From: Marinifilum flexuosum
Lineage (GTDB): Bacteria; Bacteroidota; Bacteroidia; Bacteroidales; Marinifilaceae
Direction: 5' to 3'
Assembly: GCF_003610555.1 (NCBI RefSeq)
Contig: NZ_RAPQ01000011.1
Coordinates: forward strand, 365,242-429,241
Length of the DNA: 64,000 bases
Shown here in pieces: positions 36,598-46,421 of the stretch (position 1 is the stretch's first letter; each line of letters begins with the position of its first letter). The notes beneath the pieces are model-generated. The model had not been told where the DNA came from, did no database searches, and was given only the letters and a program-made list of their open reading frames with translations. The position numbers and the translations under genes are program-made.

Positions 36598-38460
36598 TTA
36601 GAATCGATTTATATATTCAAATAAGCTATCAGTTGACTCTAAACTTAGCTTTTTTCTTAGTCTATATCGACGTTTCTCAATGGCATTAACAGAAATATTT
36701 AGGATTCTTGCAATTTCTTTGGCATCCAAATTCAACCTCAGATAGGCACAAAACCTTAACTCATTTGTGTTCAGATCGGTATGCCTATCCAACAAACTCT
36801 TAAAAAATCCTTGATGCACCTCCTCGAAGTGCATTTTAAATTTATCCCAATCCTGGTCTAAGTGAATGTTACTTTCTATTTCTTGAATCAACTTTCTTAA
36901 TGCTTTTTTCACTTCAGTATTTTGGGCCAACAATGCATCTTCTGCGAGTTTTTTAAAACTATTCAGTGTTTCGTTTTTACTTACCATATGCAATGCATTG
37001 GCTGCCAACTCACGCTCTTTGTGTTTTAATTCTGTCTTATACTTGAGTTGCTTCAACCTGTTAATTTCCTCGTTGGCCATCATCTCTTCGTTCAATCTCA
37101 AGTTCTCCTGTTCCTTTTCTCTTGTTTCAGCTTCCATTTTTTGCAGGGCAAGCTGATCCATCTGTTTTTCTTGTTCTAAAAGAAGGTTTTTCCGTTCCAA
37201 ATTCGACTGCTTCAGTTTTAGCACCCTTAAAATCAAAACACTAATCACAAGCAAGCCACCCAAAATAATAAGAAGATTTCTCTTTTGTGTTTTTATTCGA
37301 TCTTGCAAAAACTCTATTTCATTCTCTTTCTTTTCGGTTTCGTATTTTATTTGAATCTCGCTAATTTGCTTCTGAGTTTGCTCATTATAGATTTCATCCT
37401 TGTAGGATAGATAAAGTCTTGTATTACTCAAAGCCATTTTATAGTTCCCAGATAATTCATATGCATTGGCGAGTCCTTCATAGCATTCCATTACACGCGC
37501 TTTATCATGATTTTCAAGTGATATTTTTAGTGCATTTTCGAAAAAATCGATTGCTTTTTCATGTTTCTTATTAAGTATATAATACTGTCCTAAATTTATA
37601 GATGAAGAAATAATACCACTTTCAAAATTATTCTTTTCCGCAATTTTTAATGCATCCCAATAATCAGTCAATGCCTTATCAAGCTGTCCAACTTTTGAAT
37701 ATATATTTCCTCGATTATTCAAAGTAGATGAAAGTTTCAGTTTATTTCCCGAAGAAATAAAAATAGGAATGGCTTTGTTCAAATACTCTAATCCCTCTTC
37801 GTATTTTCCAAGTTCGTCGTATATATTCGAAATATTAACTGATGTAAGTGCAATTTGAATTGAATCATTCTCAACTTCGTAGATATTCAACAATTTAGTA
37901 AATAATTCAAGAGCTTTATCGTGATTTTTATATATGGAATAGATAATTGCAATATTATTCTGTAAGCCAATCTCTCTTTCTTTGTATTTTATTAGTTCAG
38001 CCTTTTCCAGAGCTTTGAAATAATAAGTCTGGGCCTCTTTATAGTTCCCTATATGAAAATAGGTGATTCCTATTTCGTTCCAGGCATCCACTAAAGAATG
38101 ATCTAACTTATTTTCAATGGCAATTTTTTGGGCTTTCTTAAAATTCTGTAGACCTTCAAAATAGTTTCCCAAATTAGAATGTTCACGCCCCAAATATATT
38201 AATGCCTTAATTTCGAGATTTGGTTGTTTCAATTTTCTTGCCAAATCAAGAGCTTGTCGACTGTAAAGGATACATTTCTTAGAATCTTTCTCTACCAGAC
38301 ATTCACACAAATCCAGTAAAACTTCAAGCTTTTCACGTCCGGAAGAACCAATTAGTTTTGTTTCCAAACTGTCAAGCTCATTGATTTTTATAGAATGATC
38401 CGCATTAGAATGTGAAATAAATAATATTAGAAGAAGTATTGTTAGTAGGAAGCTTTTCAT
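36598..38460 (-). CDS. TPR-repeat regulator with C-terminal helix-turn-helix
   Basis: 620 aa. Signal peptide (MKSFLLTILLLILFISHSNA), about seven tetratricopeptide repeats (70-370, e.g. EAQTYYFKALEKAELIKYKE), one membrane span (about 395-415, NLLIILGGLLVISVLILRVL), a coiled coil, and a cytoplasmic LuxR-like HTH (ELRFCAYLRLNLDAKEIARI then LNISVNAIEKRRYRLRKKL). This is a one-component transmembrane regulator common in Bacteroidota. It is adjacent to the sigma/FecR/SusCD locus and may regulate it; the target is not shown. Confidence 0.88.
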   Translation of the reverse strand: MKSFLLTILLLILFISHSNADHSIKINELDSLETKLIGSSGREKLEVLLDLCECLVEKDSKKCILYSRQALDLARKLKQPNLEIKALIYLGREHSNLGNYFEGLQNFKKAQKIAIENKLDHSLVDAWNEIGITYFHIGNYKEAQTYYFKALEKAELIKYKEREIGLQNNIAIIYSIYKNHDKALELFTKLLNIYEVENDSIQIALTSVNISNIYDELGKYEEGLEYLNKAIPIFISSGNKLKLSSTLNNRGNIYSKVGQLDKALTDYWDALKIAEKNNFESGIISSSINLGQYYILNKKHEKAIDFFENALKISLENHDKARVMECYEGLANAYELSGNYKMALSNTRLYLSYKDEIYNEQTQKQISEIQIKYETEKKENEIEFLQDRIKTQKRNLLIILGGLLVISVLILRVLKLKQSNLERKNLLLEQEKQMDQLALQKMEAETREKEQENLRLNEEMMANEEINRLKQLKYKTELKHKERELAANALHMVSKNETLNSFKKLAEDALLAQNTEVKKALRKLIQEIESNIHLDQDWDKFKMHFEEVHQGFFKSLLDRHTDLNTNELRFCAYLRLNLDAKEIARILNISVNAIEKRRYRLRKKLSLESTDSLFEYINRF

Positions 38461-38657
38461 AGGGCAAGAATTATACAGGTCAAATATATAGATTTAAACC
38501 TAGCTTGAAAATAATTTTATCCTTAGGATAGGTAAAAAAGGTCAGTAATAAGAGGTGAGCAGATTTAATTTGTTCACTTTCGTTCCACAAAATGTTTTTT
38601 TTAATACGTGTATTGGTATAGTTAGCTGTCATACTAGTAAACCAAAACAATGAAAAT

Positions 38658-39182
38658 ATGAAAGCGAGAATATATACACTATTATTTCTCTTGAGTATAT
38701 TGGGTATGCAATCGTGCAGCAAATCTGCCCTTAGCGATATTGAATTAACAGATCCATCACTCTTGAAAGTTTCGGTACGAATAGCACAGGATTACAACAA
38801 CAATAAGGAAGTACAAGTTTTTATCAGGGATAAAAATAGCAGGCCTGTTCAACTGGAAAATGGTTGGGTTGAAGTAAATGGGATTGTTGCTCATTGGGAT
38901 CGAGCTGATATTCATTCTTTAAATGAACGCGGTTATATTTACCGACCTGATGATTATGAGCATGACTTTCGTATATACATTCATTTGAATCCTCGTGATG
39001 TATACTGGTTTGATTTGAATCCATCAACTGGTTTTCCAGGTTTTATACGCAACTATCCATTACATGATGATGAATTCCATCCTGAATATGATCCATACAT
39101 CAATGATCACTACAAACTGTATGATATGCCTTTCAGAAATGAAGTTGTTAAAGTAGATTATAAAATTCTAAAACCCAGATAG
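38658..39182 (+). CDS. Hypothetical lipoprotein
   Basis: 174 aa. Lipoprotein signal MKARIYTLLFLLSILGMQSC with lipobox GMQSC (Cys20). The mature part is beta-rich with many Asp, His and Tyr residues (YRPDDYEHDFRIYIHLNPRD, NYPLHDDEFHPEYDPYINDH). No family recognised. Transcribed divergently from the TPR regulator with a terminator 10 bp after its stop. Confidence 0.8.
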   Translation: MKARIYTLLFLLSILGMQSCSKSALSDIELTDPSLLKVSVRIAQDYNNNKEVQVFIRDKNSRPVQLENGWVEVNGIVAHWDRADIHSLNERGYIYRPDDYEHDFRIYIHLNPRDVYWFDLNPSTGFPGFIRNYPLHDDEFHPEYDPYINDHYKLYDMPFRNEVVKVDYKILKPR

Positions 39183-39187
39183 TAATT

Positions 39188-39228
39188 GAAAGGTGGCTAT
39201 TTTTACTCTGTAGTCACCTTTCTTTTTC
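39188..39228 (+). terminator. Rho-independent terminator
   Basis: AAAGGTGGCTA pairs with TAGTCACCTTT, followed by CTTTTTC. It follows the lipoprotein gene and may also serve the convergent LytTR gene. Confidence 0.75.
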
Positions 39229-39275
39229 ATTATATCCAAAAGTGTATCACCATTGATATACACTCATGTATTTAC

Positions 39276-39983
39276 TCATACACTCTTATATCTATTTAGA
39301 AATTGTTCTCGATAAGTTATTCCTATAGGAATTTTATGACCTTGTATGGTAATTTGATGTCTTTCTACCATATCTATGTGTTTCATAGAAACAACATAGG
39401 ATTTATGGACTCTTGCAAAATATGCAGATGGCAATTGATCAATGGTTTCCTTCATTGTCTGTAAAGCCATAATTTTCTTGTTGCTGGTATGAAAATTTAC
39501 GTAGTTTCCAGCCCCTTCAATAAAACAGATGTCTTCAAGTGAAACTTGGTGAATTTGAGATCCACTTCGAATCAAAACCTGCTCCTGCTCTTCCTGATTA
39601 GTTTGAACACGCATACTGTCTTGCAGGATGTTCTTATTAAGTTCAAATGCTTTTCCTACAGCACGAAGAAAACGTTCGTATTTTATTGGTTTTAACAAGT
39701 AATCAATTGCATCGTAATCATAGCTCTCAACTCCATATTCGGAGTAAGCAGTTGTAAAGATCACCTTAGGCTTATGCTTCAATGAATTTAAGAATTGAAT
39801 GCCTGTAATTTCGGGCATATTAATATCTAAGAACAACAAATCCACTTTGTTTTCCATTAGAAATCCAAGTGCTTTTAATGGATTAGAAAAAGCACCTATA
39901 CAATCCAGAAAAGGTGTTTTTTCAATGTAATCCTTCACTAAGTCAAGAGCAAAGGGTTCATCATCTATGGCAATACATTTCAT
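39276..39983 (-). CDS. LytTR-family response regulator
   Basis: 235 aa. Receiver domain with Asp7-Asp8, phospho-acceptor Asp53 (LLFLDINMP) and YLLKP; DNA-binding LytTR domain at about 135-232 (EDICFIEGAGNYVNFHTSNK, FARVHKSYVVSMKHIDMVER). Its gene lies 7 bp after the LytS-type kinase gene, forming a two-component pair. Confidence 0.95.
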   Translation of the reverse strand: MKCIAIDDEPFALDLVKDYIEKTPFLDCIGAFSNPLKALGFLMENKVDLLFLDINMPEITGIQFLNSLKHKPKVIFTTAYSEYGVESYDYDAIDYLLKPIKYERFLRAVGKAFELNKNILQDSMRVQTNQEEQEQVLIRSGSQIHQVSLEDICFIEGAGNYVNFHTSNKKIMALQTMKETIDQLPSAYFARVHKSYVVSMKHIDMVERHQITIQGHKIPIGITYREQFLNRYKSV

Positions 39984-39990
39984 TCGAATA

Positions 39991-41031
39991 CTAGTTTAAA
40001 TTCAGGTTTAAATAAATACTGTAAATATCAGGTTCTTCATTTACCTGAAGTGTATATTTATTAGGATATATCAGTTCTAACCTTTTCTTGACATTTTCTA
40101 ATCCAATACCCGAAGATTGATTATTTACAGATACTTGCTTTTGATTAATTGGGTTTGATACTTTTAGCTCTAGCTGTTGGTTTTGACATGATATCTGAAT
40201 ATCAATATTCGTATTGGCATTATAATGAAGGCCATGTTTAAAAGCGTTTTCAATAAATGGTATCAGCAATAATGGAGCAACAGAATTTGTAGAAAAATCT
40301 CCTTCGGTTCGGTAATTAATTTTAACCGGCATATCATCTGAAATACGGAGTTTTTGTATTTCTATAAAACTGTTAATATGATCGATTTCTTTCTGAACTG
40401 ACACTTTCTCGAAATTACTTTCGTAAAGCATATATCTTAACTGCGAAGAGATCATTTCAATTAGATTTGCCGTATATTCATCTCCATTTTTTGTTGCACT
40501 AGCAAAAGCCATGTTCAGCATATTAAACAAAGAGTGTGGATTTACCTGTGCTTTTAAGTAATTCAATTCGGCAGATAATTTTTCAGATTTTAATTCTTGC
40601 TGATTTTTATCTTTTCTAATCCATTCTCGAGTAAACCCATATGCCAAAGCCAAGGCCAATATAAAAACATGAAACACTAGAATTACAATAAGTTGCGACA
40701 TGTATGGCTCTTCTTCTGACGAATATATAACAGGCATTAGATAATAGTCAATTAAAGATTCTATTGCACTTAGACCTACTGTGAAAATTATAAGAAAACT
40801 TATTAGTTTACCTCTAGATTCGGATAAGTTAAATCTTGGGATTAGATATAATGAAACCAAGTAAAAGAGTATAAGGTTAAAAAGCGTTCCAATTACAACA
40901 GCCAATGTATAACTTCCCATACTTTCCTTAAGTAAGCCAATAGTTTTCACATTGTATAGAACTATAATTAATCCTGTTATCCAAATCAACCCGTGAATAA
41001 AATATTCGAAATATCTTTTCTTCAATATCAT
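39991..41031 (-). CDS. LytS-type sensor histidine kinase
   Basis: 346 aa. Four membrane segments in residues 10-135, a short coiled coil, then the His_kinase motif AQVNPHSLFNMLNMAF with His166 (canonical NPHFLFN; Ser replaces Phe here) and a HATPase domain (PLLLIPFIENAFKHG, GIGLENVKKRLELIYP). No separate sensor domain is visible. Pairs with the LytTR regulator and is divergent from the serine hydrolase gene at 41254, a possible target. Confidence 0.93.
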   Translation of the reverse strand: MILKKRYFEYFIHGLIWITGLIIVLYNVKTIGLLKESMGSYTLAVVIGTLFNLILFYLVSLYLIPRFNLSESRGKLISFLIIFTVGLSAIESLIDYYLMPVIYSSEEEPYMSQLIVILVFHVFILALALAYGFTREWIRKDKNQQELKSEKLSAELNYLKAQVNPHSLFNMLNMAFASATKNGDEYTANLIEMISSQLRYMLYESNFEKVSVQKEIDHINSFIEIQKLRISDDMPVKINYRTEGDFSTNSVAPLLLIPFIENAFKHGLHYNANTNIDIQISCQNQQLELKVSNPINQKQVSVNNQSSGIGLENVKKRLELIYPNKYTLQVNEEPDIYSIYLNLNLN

Positions 41032-41253
41032 TATTTCAATTTTAAATCATAAAATTAAGATTGATTATTAATTATGAAAATGATTTCGGACAAAATTATC
41101 AGATAAAATGTCCAATTGTAATTTTAAATTGACAAATTGAATTCGTCTATACTGATTTCTATTTCGTGTATAATTTCTTCAATTGATGTATTTCATTTTC
41201 AATTGATTTAATGGTGAGATAATATTGAGGTATAATTCAAAAACATCAATATC

Positions 41254-42966
41254 ATGAAATCGAAACAAATACTTAAATCATTTAGTATTCTATTTATTTG
41301 CATGCCATTAATGGCCTTTGCTTTTAATAATCAAAAGAATAAAAACAATTGGAATATCATTACAGAGAAAATTGATAGTCTTCTCAAATCTAAAATAGGG
41401 ACAAATACTCCAGGAGGGAGTGTTGGAATTCTATATAAGAATGATCATACTTTTCAAAAAGCATATGGCTTGAGCGATATTGAAAATCAAAAACAAAACA
41501 CGAATCAAACCCAATTTAATTTAGCATCCGTTTCCAAACATTTCACCGCATACGCCCTCTTACTTCTTGAAAAAGATGGAAAGCTTCAACTAGATGATCC
41601 AATTGGCAAATACCTCCCATATTTGCCTAAATATAAAAATGAGATCACCATAAGAAATTTAATACAACACACTAGCGGACTTACATCTACTGATGTTCTT
41701 CAATTACTAGGCAATATTAACTTTGAATCCACATGGAATCAAGAAGATGAAATAAAATTAATCCGCTCCTACTCTAAATTGAATTCACCTCCAAATACAG
41801 CTTTTAGTTATTCTAATTCGGGATATTCTCTACTTGCAGAAATTATCGAAAATGTTAGTAAGATGCATTATGCTGATTTTATGGAAACATATGTTTTTAG
41901 TCCATTGTCTCTGAAATCAAGTTTTGTATTTCATTCGCCTAACCAAATGGAAAAATTAACAACCAAAGCTTATAAAAAAGTAAAAAACAAATTCGTTACT
42001 TACAACAAGGAATCAAATTACACATATGGAGCTAGTAACATTTTTACTAATATAACGGATATGCTCACCTGGGGAAAACATATTTTGGCAAACGATATTT
42101 CCTATGACAATTATTTATCAAAAATCAGCAATACATATAACACATTGGTAGATGGTGATACTATCAAATATACTTATGGATTCAATATTAAAAATTATAA
42201 AGGAATAAAACAGGTTAGACATAGTGGTGGTACTTTGGGATTCAGAAGTCAATTTGCCTTCTATCCAGAAAATGATTTATGCATTGTGATTTTACTAAAC
42301 ACAGAAAGTATTAATAGTTATAGCCTTTTAAATAGAATTTGTGATATTATTCTATCTGATAAAATAGTAGAGACTGCCACTAAGAAACGAAAGGAAATTA
42401 AAGTTGACCGAAAATTATTACAAACTTATGTAGGCAAATTCAGATTGCCAAACGGCCTTCTTCTTGACTTTAAATGTGATAATGACACTTTAAAACTGAA
42501 ATTACCAGACGATAATGTATTTAACCTGCATGCAGAATCGAATAACTTCTTTTTTTTAAAAGCTTTTGATGCACAATGCGAATTCAAGCTTTCTCCAAAT
42601 GGGAAAGTTGAAGAAGTAATCTGGAAACAAGGAGGAGTTAATTATCCATGCCTCAAAGCCGATAAAATTGAAGAGTTAACTCCAGAAATGCAAAAAGAAT
42701 TTGCAGGCAATTATATCAATAAAGAATTAAATGTTACTTACCCTGTAAAAATTGTCAATAACAAATTGATTCTTTCACCTCCACAAACCTTAAAAACCTA
42801 TTTGAACATCGGTGAAATGGAAATTAAATATTTTGGAGAAGACTATTTTTCAGCAGGACGTCTTGATATGCTTAAATTTGAACGTAATGAAAATGGGTCA
42901 ATCAAATCATTGGTAATCCAAGATGTGGGAAGAGTTAAGAATTTTACATTAACAAAAGAAAATTAA
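41254..42966 (+). CDS. Serine hydrolase, class C beta-lactamase/PBP-like
   Basis: 570 aa. Signal peptide (MKSKQILKSFSILFICMPLM), then a beta-lactamase-related domain with SVSK (Ser92, Lys95), YSN (185-187) and HSGG, the three catalytic motifs of class C type serine hydrolases and DD-peptidases. A C-terminal extension of about 190 residues carries a DUF3471-like beta domain. Periplasmic. Whether it acts on peptides, peptidoglycan or esters is unknown. Transcribed divergently from the LytS/LytTR pair, 222 bp apart. Confidence 0.9.
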   Translation: MKSKQILKSFSILFICMPLMAFAFNNQKNKNNWNIITEKIDSLLKSKIGTNTPGGSVGILYKNDHTFQKAYGLSDIENQKQNTNQTQFNLASVSKHFTAYALLLLEKDGKLQLDDPIGKYLPYLPKYKNEITIRNLIQHTSGLTSTDVLQLLGNINFESTWNQEDEIKLIRSYSKLNSPPNTAFSYSNSGYSLLAEIIENVSKMHYADFMETYVFSPLSLKSSFVFHSPNQMEKLTTKAYKKVKNKFVTYNKESNYTYGASNIFTNITDMLTWGKHILANDISYDNYLSKISNTYNTLVDGDTIKYTYGFNIKNYKGIKQVRHSGGTLGFRSQFAFYPENDLCIVILLNTESINSYSLLNRICDIILSDKIVETATKKRKEIKVDRKLLQTYVGKFRLPNGLLLDFKCDNDTLKLKLPDDNVFNLHAESNNFFFLKAFDAQCEFKLSPNGKVEEVIWKQGGVNYPCLKADKIEELTPEMQKEFAGNYINKELNVTYPVKIVNNKLILSPPQTLKTYLNIGEMEIKYFGEDYFSAGRLDMLKFERNENGSIKSLVIQDVGRVKNFTLTKEN

Positions 42967-42982
42967 AACTAGTAAAGTCATG

Positions 42983-43000
42983 AGATTGCTTAAGCAATCT
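42983..43000. terminator. Palindrome between convergent genes
   Basis: AGATTGCTTAAGCAATCT is a perfect 18-bp palindrome 17 bp after the serine hydrolase stop, followed by TTGTGGCTCTCATTTTAAT. It probably ends transcription for both the hydrolase and the converging LRR gene. Confidence 0.5.
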
Positions 43001-43022
43001 TGTGGCTCTCATTTTAATATGT

Positions 43023-43634
43023 TTAATACAGCAAATTATCTATTTTAGAGACTATTTTAGGCCAATTACCAATCGCATTTTCCATCAGATTCATTTCCCT
43101 AATTTGATCCTCTTTTATCAAATGAAAAGGAAACTGTGTCAATCGATTATTTTTTAAATAGACATTGCTTATAGATTCAGAATTCAAAATATGCTCCACT
43201 CCTTCCGAAATCATATTGTCAGTAAAATCTATCAACTTCAATTTGCTACATTTGCTAAGAATTTGAGGTACCTGAGTAAAATCGTTATTTCCCAGGTATA
43301 ATTTCTGCAAAACTGGTATTTCTGCTACTGCCTGAGGTAATTCTTGAATCTGATTGTTGCGAATGTCAAGGCAAGCCAAACTCTTAAGTTCTTTAATTTC
43401 TTCAGGAATTGATTCCAATTGATTTTCCTGAATATCTAAAACCTGTAAATGTGTTAATTTAAATAGGGCAGCAGGCCAACACCCTTTCAAATTACACTTG
43501 GCAATATTTAGATGGGTAACATGACCAAGATCATTTAACTGGTAACCTTTAATTAACCATGTCACTTTTCTTACTTGTTTCAAGTTTCGATTAATTTGAC
43601 TACTTAATTCCTCAATAAGCTTTATATCCTCCAT
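43023..43634 (-). CDS. Leucine-rich repeat protein
   Basis: 203 aa, no signal peptide. About five LRRs of 22-23 residues (e.g. LTHLQVLDIQENQLESIPEE, LACLDIRNNQIQELPQAVAE, LQKLYLGNNDFTQVPQILSK). Intracellular, protein-interaction type; partner unknown. Converges on the serine hydrolase gene. Confidence 0.9.
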   Translation of the reverse strand: MEDIKLIEELSSQINRNLKQVRKVTWLIKGYQLNDLGHVTHLNIAKCNLKGCWPAALFKLTHLQVLDIQENQLESIPEEIKELKSLACLDIRNNQIQELPQAVAEIPVLQKLYLGNNDFTQVPQILSKCSKLKLIDFTDNMISEGVEHILNSESISNVYLKNNRLTQFPFHLIKEDQIREMNLMENAIGNWPKIVSKIDNLLY

Positions 43635-43754
43635 TTACACTATGTAAGTTGATTTCTTAGCTGCAAAATAGTAAAAACTTAATAGGTGAACCAAACAAAA
43701 TATTCATTCTTAATATATTTTCTGATTTCTTATACCGTCCTGCATTCTTTTGTA

Positions 43755-43762
43755 TATTTTTG
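43755..43762 (+). promoter_or_regulatory. Candidate -7 promoter box for the glycyl radical operon
   Basis: TATTTTTG matches the Bacteroidota -7 consensus TAnnTTTG and lies 46 bp before the start of the YjjI-like gene. No clear -33 TTG box was found at the usual spacing. Confidence 0.4.
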
Positions 43763-43808
43763 AGGCATTAAAATCCGTTGGATTGAAGGGAATAAAGAAA
43801 GTAGAAGA

Positions 43809-45350
43809 ATGGAAGAGATCAAAAATAGAGTATTACAAGTTCTGACCGATGGCAATTTAGATTATCGACAAAAAAAGCACCATTTGGCTTATATTGCAGA
43901 AAGCACACAGGATTATCCTGATATCTCAAAAGAAGCAGGTGAAGCCTTAAATGAGAAAATTATTTGCGATTTATTTGAAGGTACTGCTCCTTATCGTCCC
44001 AGATATGTTCTTCCTGATTATGCCTACGCTTTAAAAAATGGAGTAAACTATCTTGAATTAGAGCCTCCTACAAATTTCGACGAGGCCATTAATTTTCTAT
44101 CAATACTCTATATTCAGGTTCCATCAATTACAGGTTATTCTGTTTACCTAGGCAATATCGACACATTACTGCTTAACTATGTTGGTGATTTGTCGGAAGA
44201 TGAAATCTACAAAAAGATGAAGCTTTTTTGGCGATTCATAGACCGAACACTTCCTGATGCTTTTGTTCATATCAACATAGGACCAGAGGACAATGTTATT
44301 GCCAGAGTAATTTTAAGAATTGAACGGGAATTAAAACAGGTTGTTCCGAACCTTACATTGAAATATGATCCGGAAATTACATCCGATGAACTTCTACTTG
44401 AGGCCAGCAAAACAGTATTTGAGGTAGCAAAACCACATATTGCCAATCACAAGATGACTGCTGCTGATTTTAAAGGAGAATATGGTGTAGTGAGTTGCTA
44501 TAACTCTTTGCCTGTAGGTGGTGGTTCTCATACTCTTATTCGTTTAAATCTTAAAAAAATAACGGATTTACACAGTGGTGATGCTGAAAGTTTTATATCA
44601 GGCACATTGAAAAAATATTGTAAGATGACATTGGATGTTATCGAAGCAAGAAGCAAATACCTGGTAGAAAGCGTTAAGTATTACGATACGGATTTTCTTG
44701 CCAAAGAAGGTATTATTTCCCTGGATAATTTCTCAGCCATGTTTGGTTTTTATGGACTTGCCGAATGTGTAAATCAGTTGATGAAACGCAGTGGTAAAGA
44801 GCTAATATATGGAAAGGATGAAGAAGCCAATCAGCTTGCACATCTTATCTTGGAAGAGATGAAGAAAATTGTGGATGCAAGGGAAGTTCCTTACTGTAAA
44901 GGAAATAATGGCAAAGCATTTTTTCATGCTCAATCGGGTATCGATATTGATATAGAGGAAACTGCAGGAGCTCGAATTCCAATTGGAATTGAGCCTGACA
45001 TCTATTCACATATCAATACTGTCGCTCCACATCATCACCTGTTTAATGGAGGAATTAGTGATATTTTCCACTTTGATGAAACCGTAAAAAGAAATCCTGC
45101 AGCAATTCTGGATATTATCAAAGGAGCGTTTAGAAAAGGCATGCGAATGTTTACCTTTAATTTATCGAATGGTGAATTTATCCGTATTACTGGCTATTTG
45201 GTTAGAAGAAGCGATTTAAAAGAGTTCCGGGAAGAAGGATCGAGATATGGCAGTGCTCTGTTTGCGGCCAATTCTATGGACAATGCCAATGTAGACAATC
45301 GTATTTCGAAACGAGTAATTTCCAATGAGCAAGTTGCAGGCAAATATTAG
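43809..45350 (+). CDS. yjjI: YjjI-type glycyl radical enzyme
   Basis: 513 aa, the usual length of the YjjI family. The C-terminal RITGYLVR holds the glycyl radical Gly462 (RVxGY-type motif), and GVVSCYNSLPVGGGSHTLIR contains Cys230, a candidate for the thiyl radical residue. Oxygen-sensitive and therefore active under anoxia. The E. coli homologue has no established substrate. The activase gene overlaps its last 26 bp, so the two are co-translated. Indicates an anaerobic or facultative host. Confidence 0.9.
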   Translation: MEEIKNRVLQVLTDGNLDYRQKKHHLAYIAESTQDYPDISKEAGEALNEKIICDLFEGTAPYRPRYVLPDYAYALKNGVNYLELEPPTNFDEAINFLSILYIQVPSITGYSVYLGNIDTLLLNYVGDLSEDEIYKKMKLFWRFIDRTLPDAFVHINIGPEDNVIARVILRIERELKQVVPNLTLKYDPEITSDELLLEASKTVFEVAKPHIANHKMTAADFKGEYGVVSCYNSLPVGGGSHTLIRLNLKKITDLHSGDAESFISGTLKKYCKMTLDVIEARSKYLVESVKYYDTDFLAKEGIISLDNFSAMFGFYGLAECVNQLMKRSGKELIYGKDEEANQLAHLILEEMKKIVDAREVPYCKGNNGKAFFHAQSGIDIDIEETAGARIPIGIEPDIYSHINTVAPHHHLFNGGISDIFHFDETVKRNPAAILDIIKGAFRKGMRMFTFNLSNGEFIRITGYLVRRSDLKEFREEGSRYGSALFAANSMDNANVDNRISKRVISNEQVAGKY

Positions 45351-46182
45351 TGGAATCATCAAATCGAGTGTGATTGATGGACCTGGCAACCGCATAGTTA
45401 TATTCTTTCAGGAATGCAATTTAAACTGTATGTATTGCCACAATTCCCACACCATAGGATTGTGCAATTTATGTGGTACTTGTGTGGATACATGTCCCAC
45501 CAACAGTTTGAAGATTGATTCTGAAAACAAACGAATCATCCACAATAAAAATAGCTGTACTCGTTGTGATGAATGCATTAAAGTTTGCCCTGAAAACAGT
45601 AGCCCATTTTACAAACAAATGTCGGTTGAGGATATTATTTCTGAAATTCTTGAAGTAAAGGATTTTATTTCGGGTATTACCGTATCAGGTGGGGAAGTAA
45701 TGCTTCATGCTCCATTCTTAAGCTTGTTATTTCAGGAAATCAAATCGCATTCCGGCTTAAAACATTTATCCATTTTAATTGATTCTAACGGAAATATCGA
45801 GCAGAAAAAATGGGATTCTCTCCTCCCCTTAATTGATGGTGTAATGCTGGATATCAAGGCATATTCTGCTAAAACACACAAGCAAATAACAGGCTATTCT
45901 AACGAGAAGATCTTAAAATCAATTGAATATTTAAACGATAAAAACAAGCTAAAGGAACTTCGTTTTGTTCTGACTCCCAATTACAATAATGACGAAAGTG
46001 AATTGCGAGAAATTGCCAAAATAATGAAATCGGTATCTCCTAATGTTGGAAAAACTTTAATTAAGATGCGAAATCATGGCATCAGAAAAGAGTTTTCTTT
46101 TTTAAGAGAAGCAAGCAATGAAGAAATGAATTTTGCCAAAGATATTTTTGGGCAAGCTGATATAGATATTCTTGTGATATGA
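45325..46182 (+). CDS. yjjW: YjjW-type glycyl radical enzyme activase (radical SAM)
   Basis: 285 aa. Radical SAM cluster motif CNLNCMYC (Cys31, 35, 38), followed by two ferredoxin-like clusters (Cys47/50/53/57 and Cys78/81/84/88), then SGGEVMLHAPF. This is the arrangement of activases that install glycyl radicals. It starts inside the end of the YjjI-like gene and has no alternative start nearby, so overlap is real. Confidence 0.92.
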   Translation: MSKLQANISGIIKSSVIDGPGNRIVIFFQECNLNCMYCHNSHTIGLCNLCGTCVDTCPTNSLKIDSENKRIIHNKNSCTRCDECIKVCPENSSPFYKQMSVEDIISEILEVKDFISGITVSGGEVMLHAPFLSLLFQEIKSHSGLKHLSILIDSNGNIEQKKWDSLLPLIDGVMLDIKAYSAKTHKQITGYSNEKILKSIEYLNDKNKLKELRFVLTPNYNNDESELREIAKIMKSVSPNVGKTLIKMRNHGIRKEFSFLREASNEEMNFAKDIFGQADIDILVI

Positions 46183-46191
46183 AATCATATT

Positions 46192-46377
46192 TTACCACTG
46201 GTATATCAACAAATACAAAAGCAGCAAAGGAATAATAAGCAGAAAGCCAAACCATGCATTTGATTTGTTCTGACAAACCATGATGTACTTGGGTCTCTCC
46301 TTTCCTGAAATTAAAGATTGTATATACAGAATTGCAAAGCGAATTGCTCCTCCAACAAAACAAAAAATAGGATGCAT
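46192..46377 (-). CDS. Small two-helix membrane protein
   Basis: 61 aa. Two hydrophobic segments (FCFVGGAIRFAILYIQSLI and FGFLLIIPLLLLYLLIYQW) joined by a basic loop (SGKERPKYIMVCQNKSN). Such short proteins of unknown function are common in Bacteroidota. It converges on the activase gene 9 bp away and diverges from the FKBP gene. Another frame at 46082-46363 is rejected as noise. Confidence 0.5.
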   Translation of the reverse strand: MHPIFCFVGGAIRFAILYIQSLISGKERPKYIMVCQNKSNAWFGFLLIIPLLLLYLLIYQW

Positions 46378-46421
46378 GATTTTAATATCTAATTTTGTTG
46401 TTGCAAGATAGTACTATTATC

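Noticed and set aside
46082..46363. A 93-codon minus-strand frame
   Set aside because: It overlaps the 3' end of the activase gene and the better 61-codon membrane-protein frame; translation looks random.
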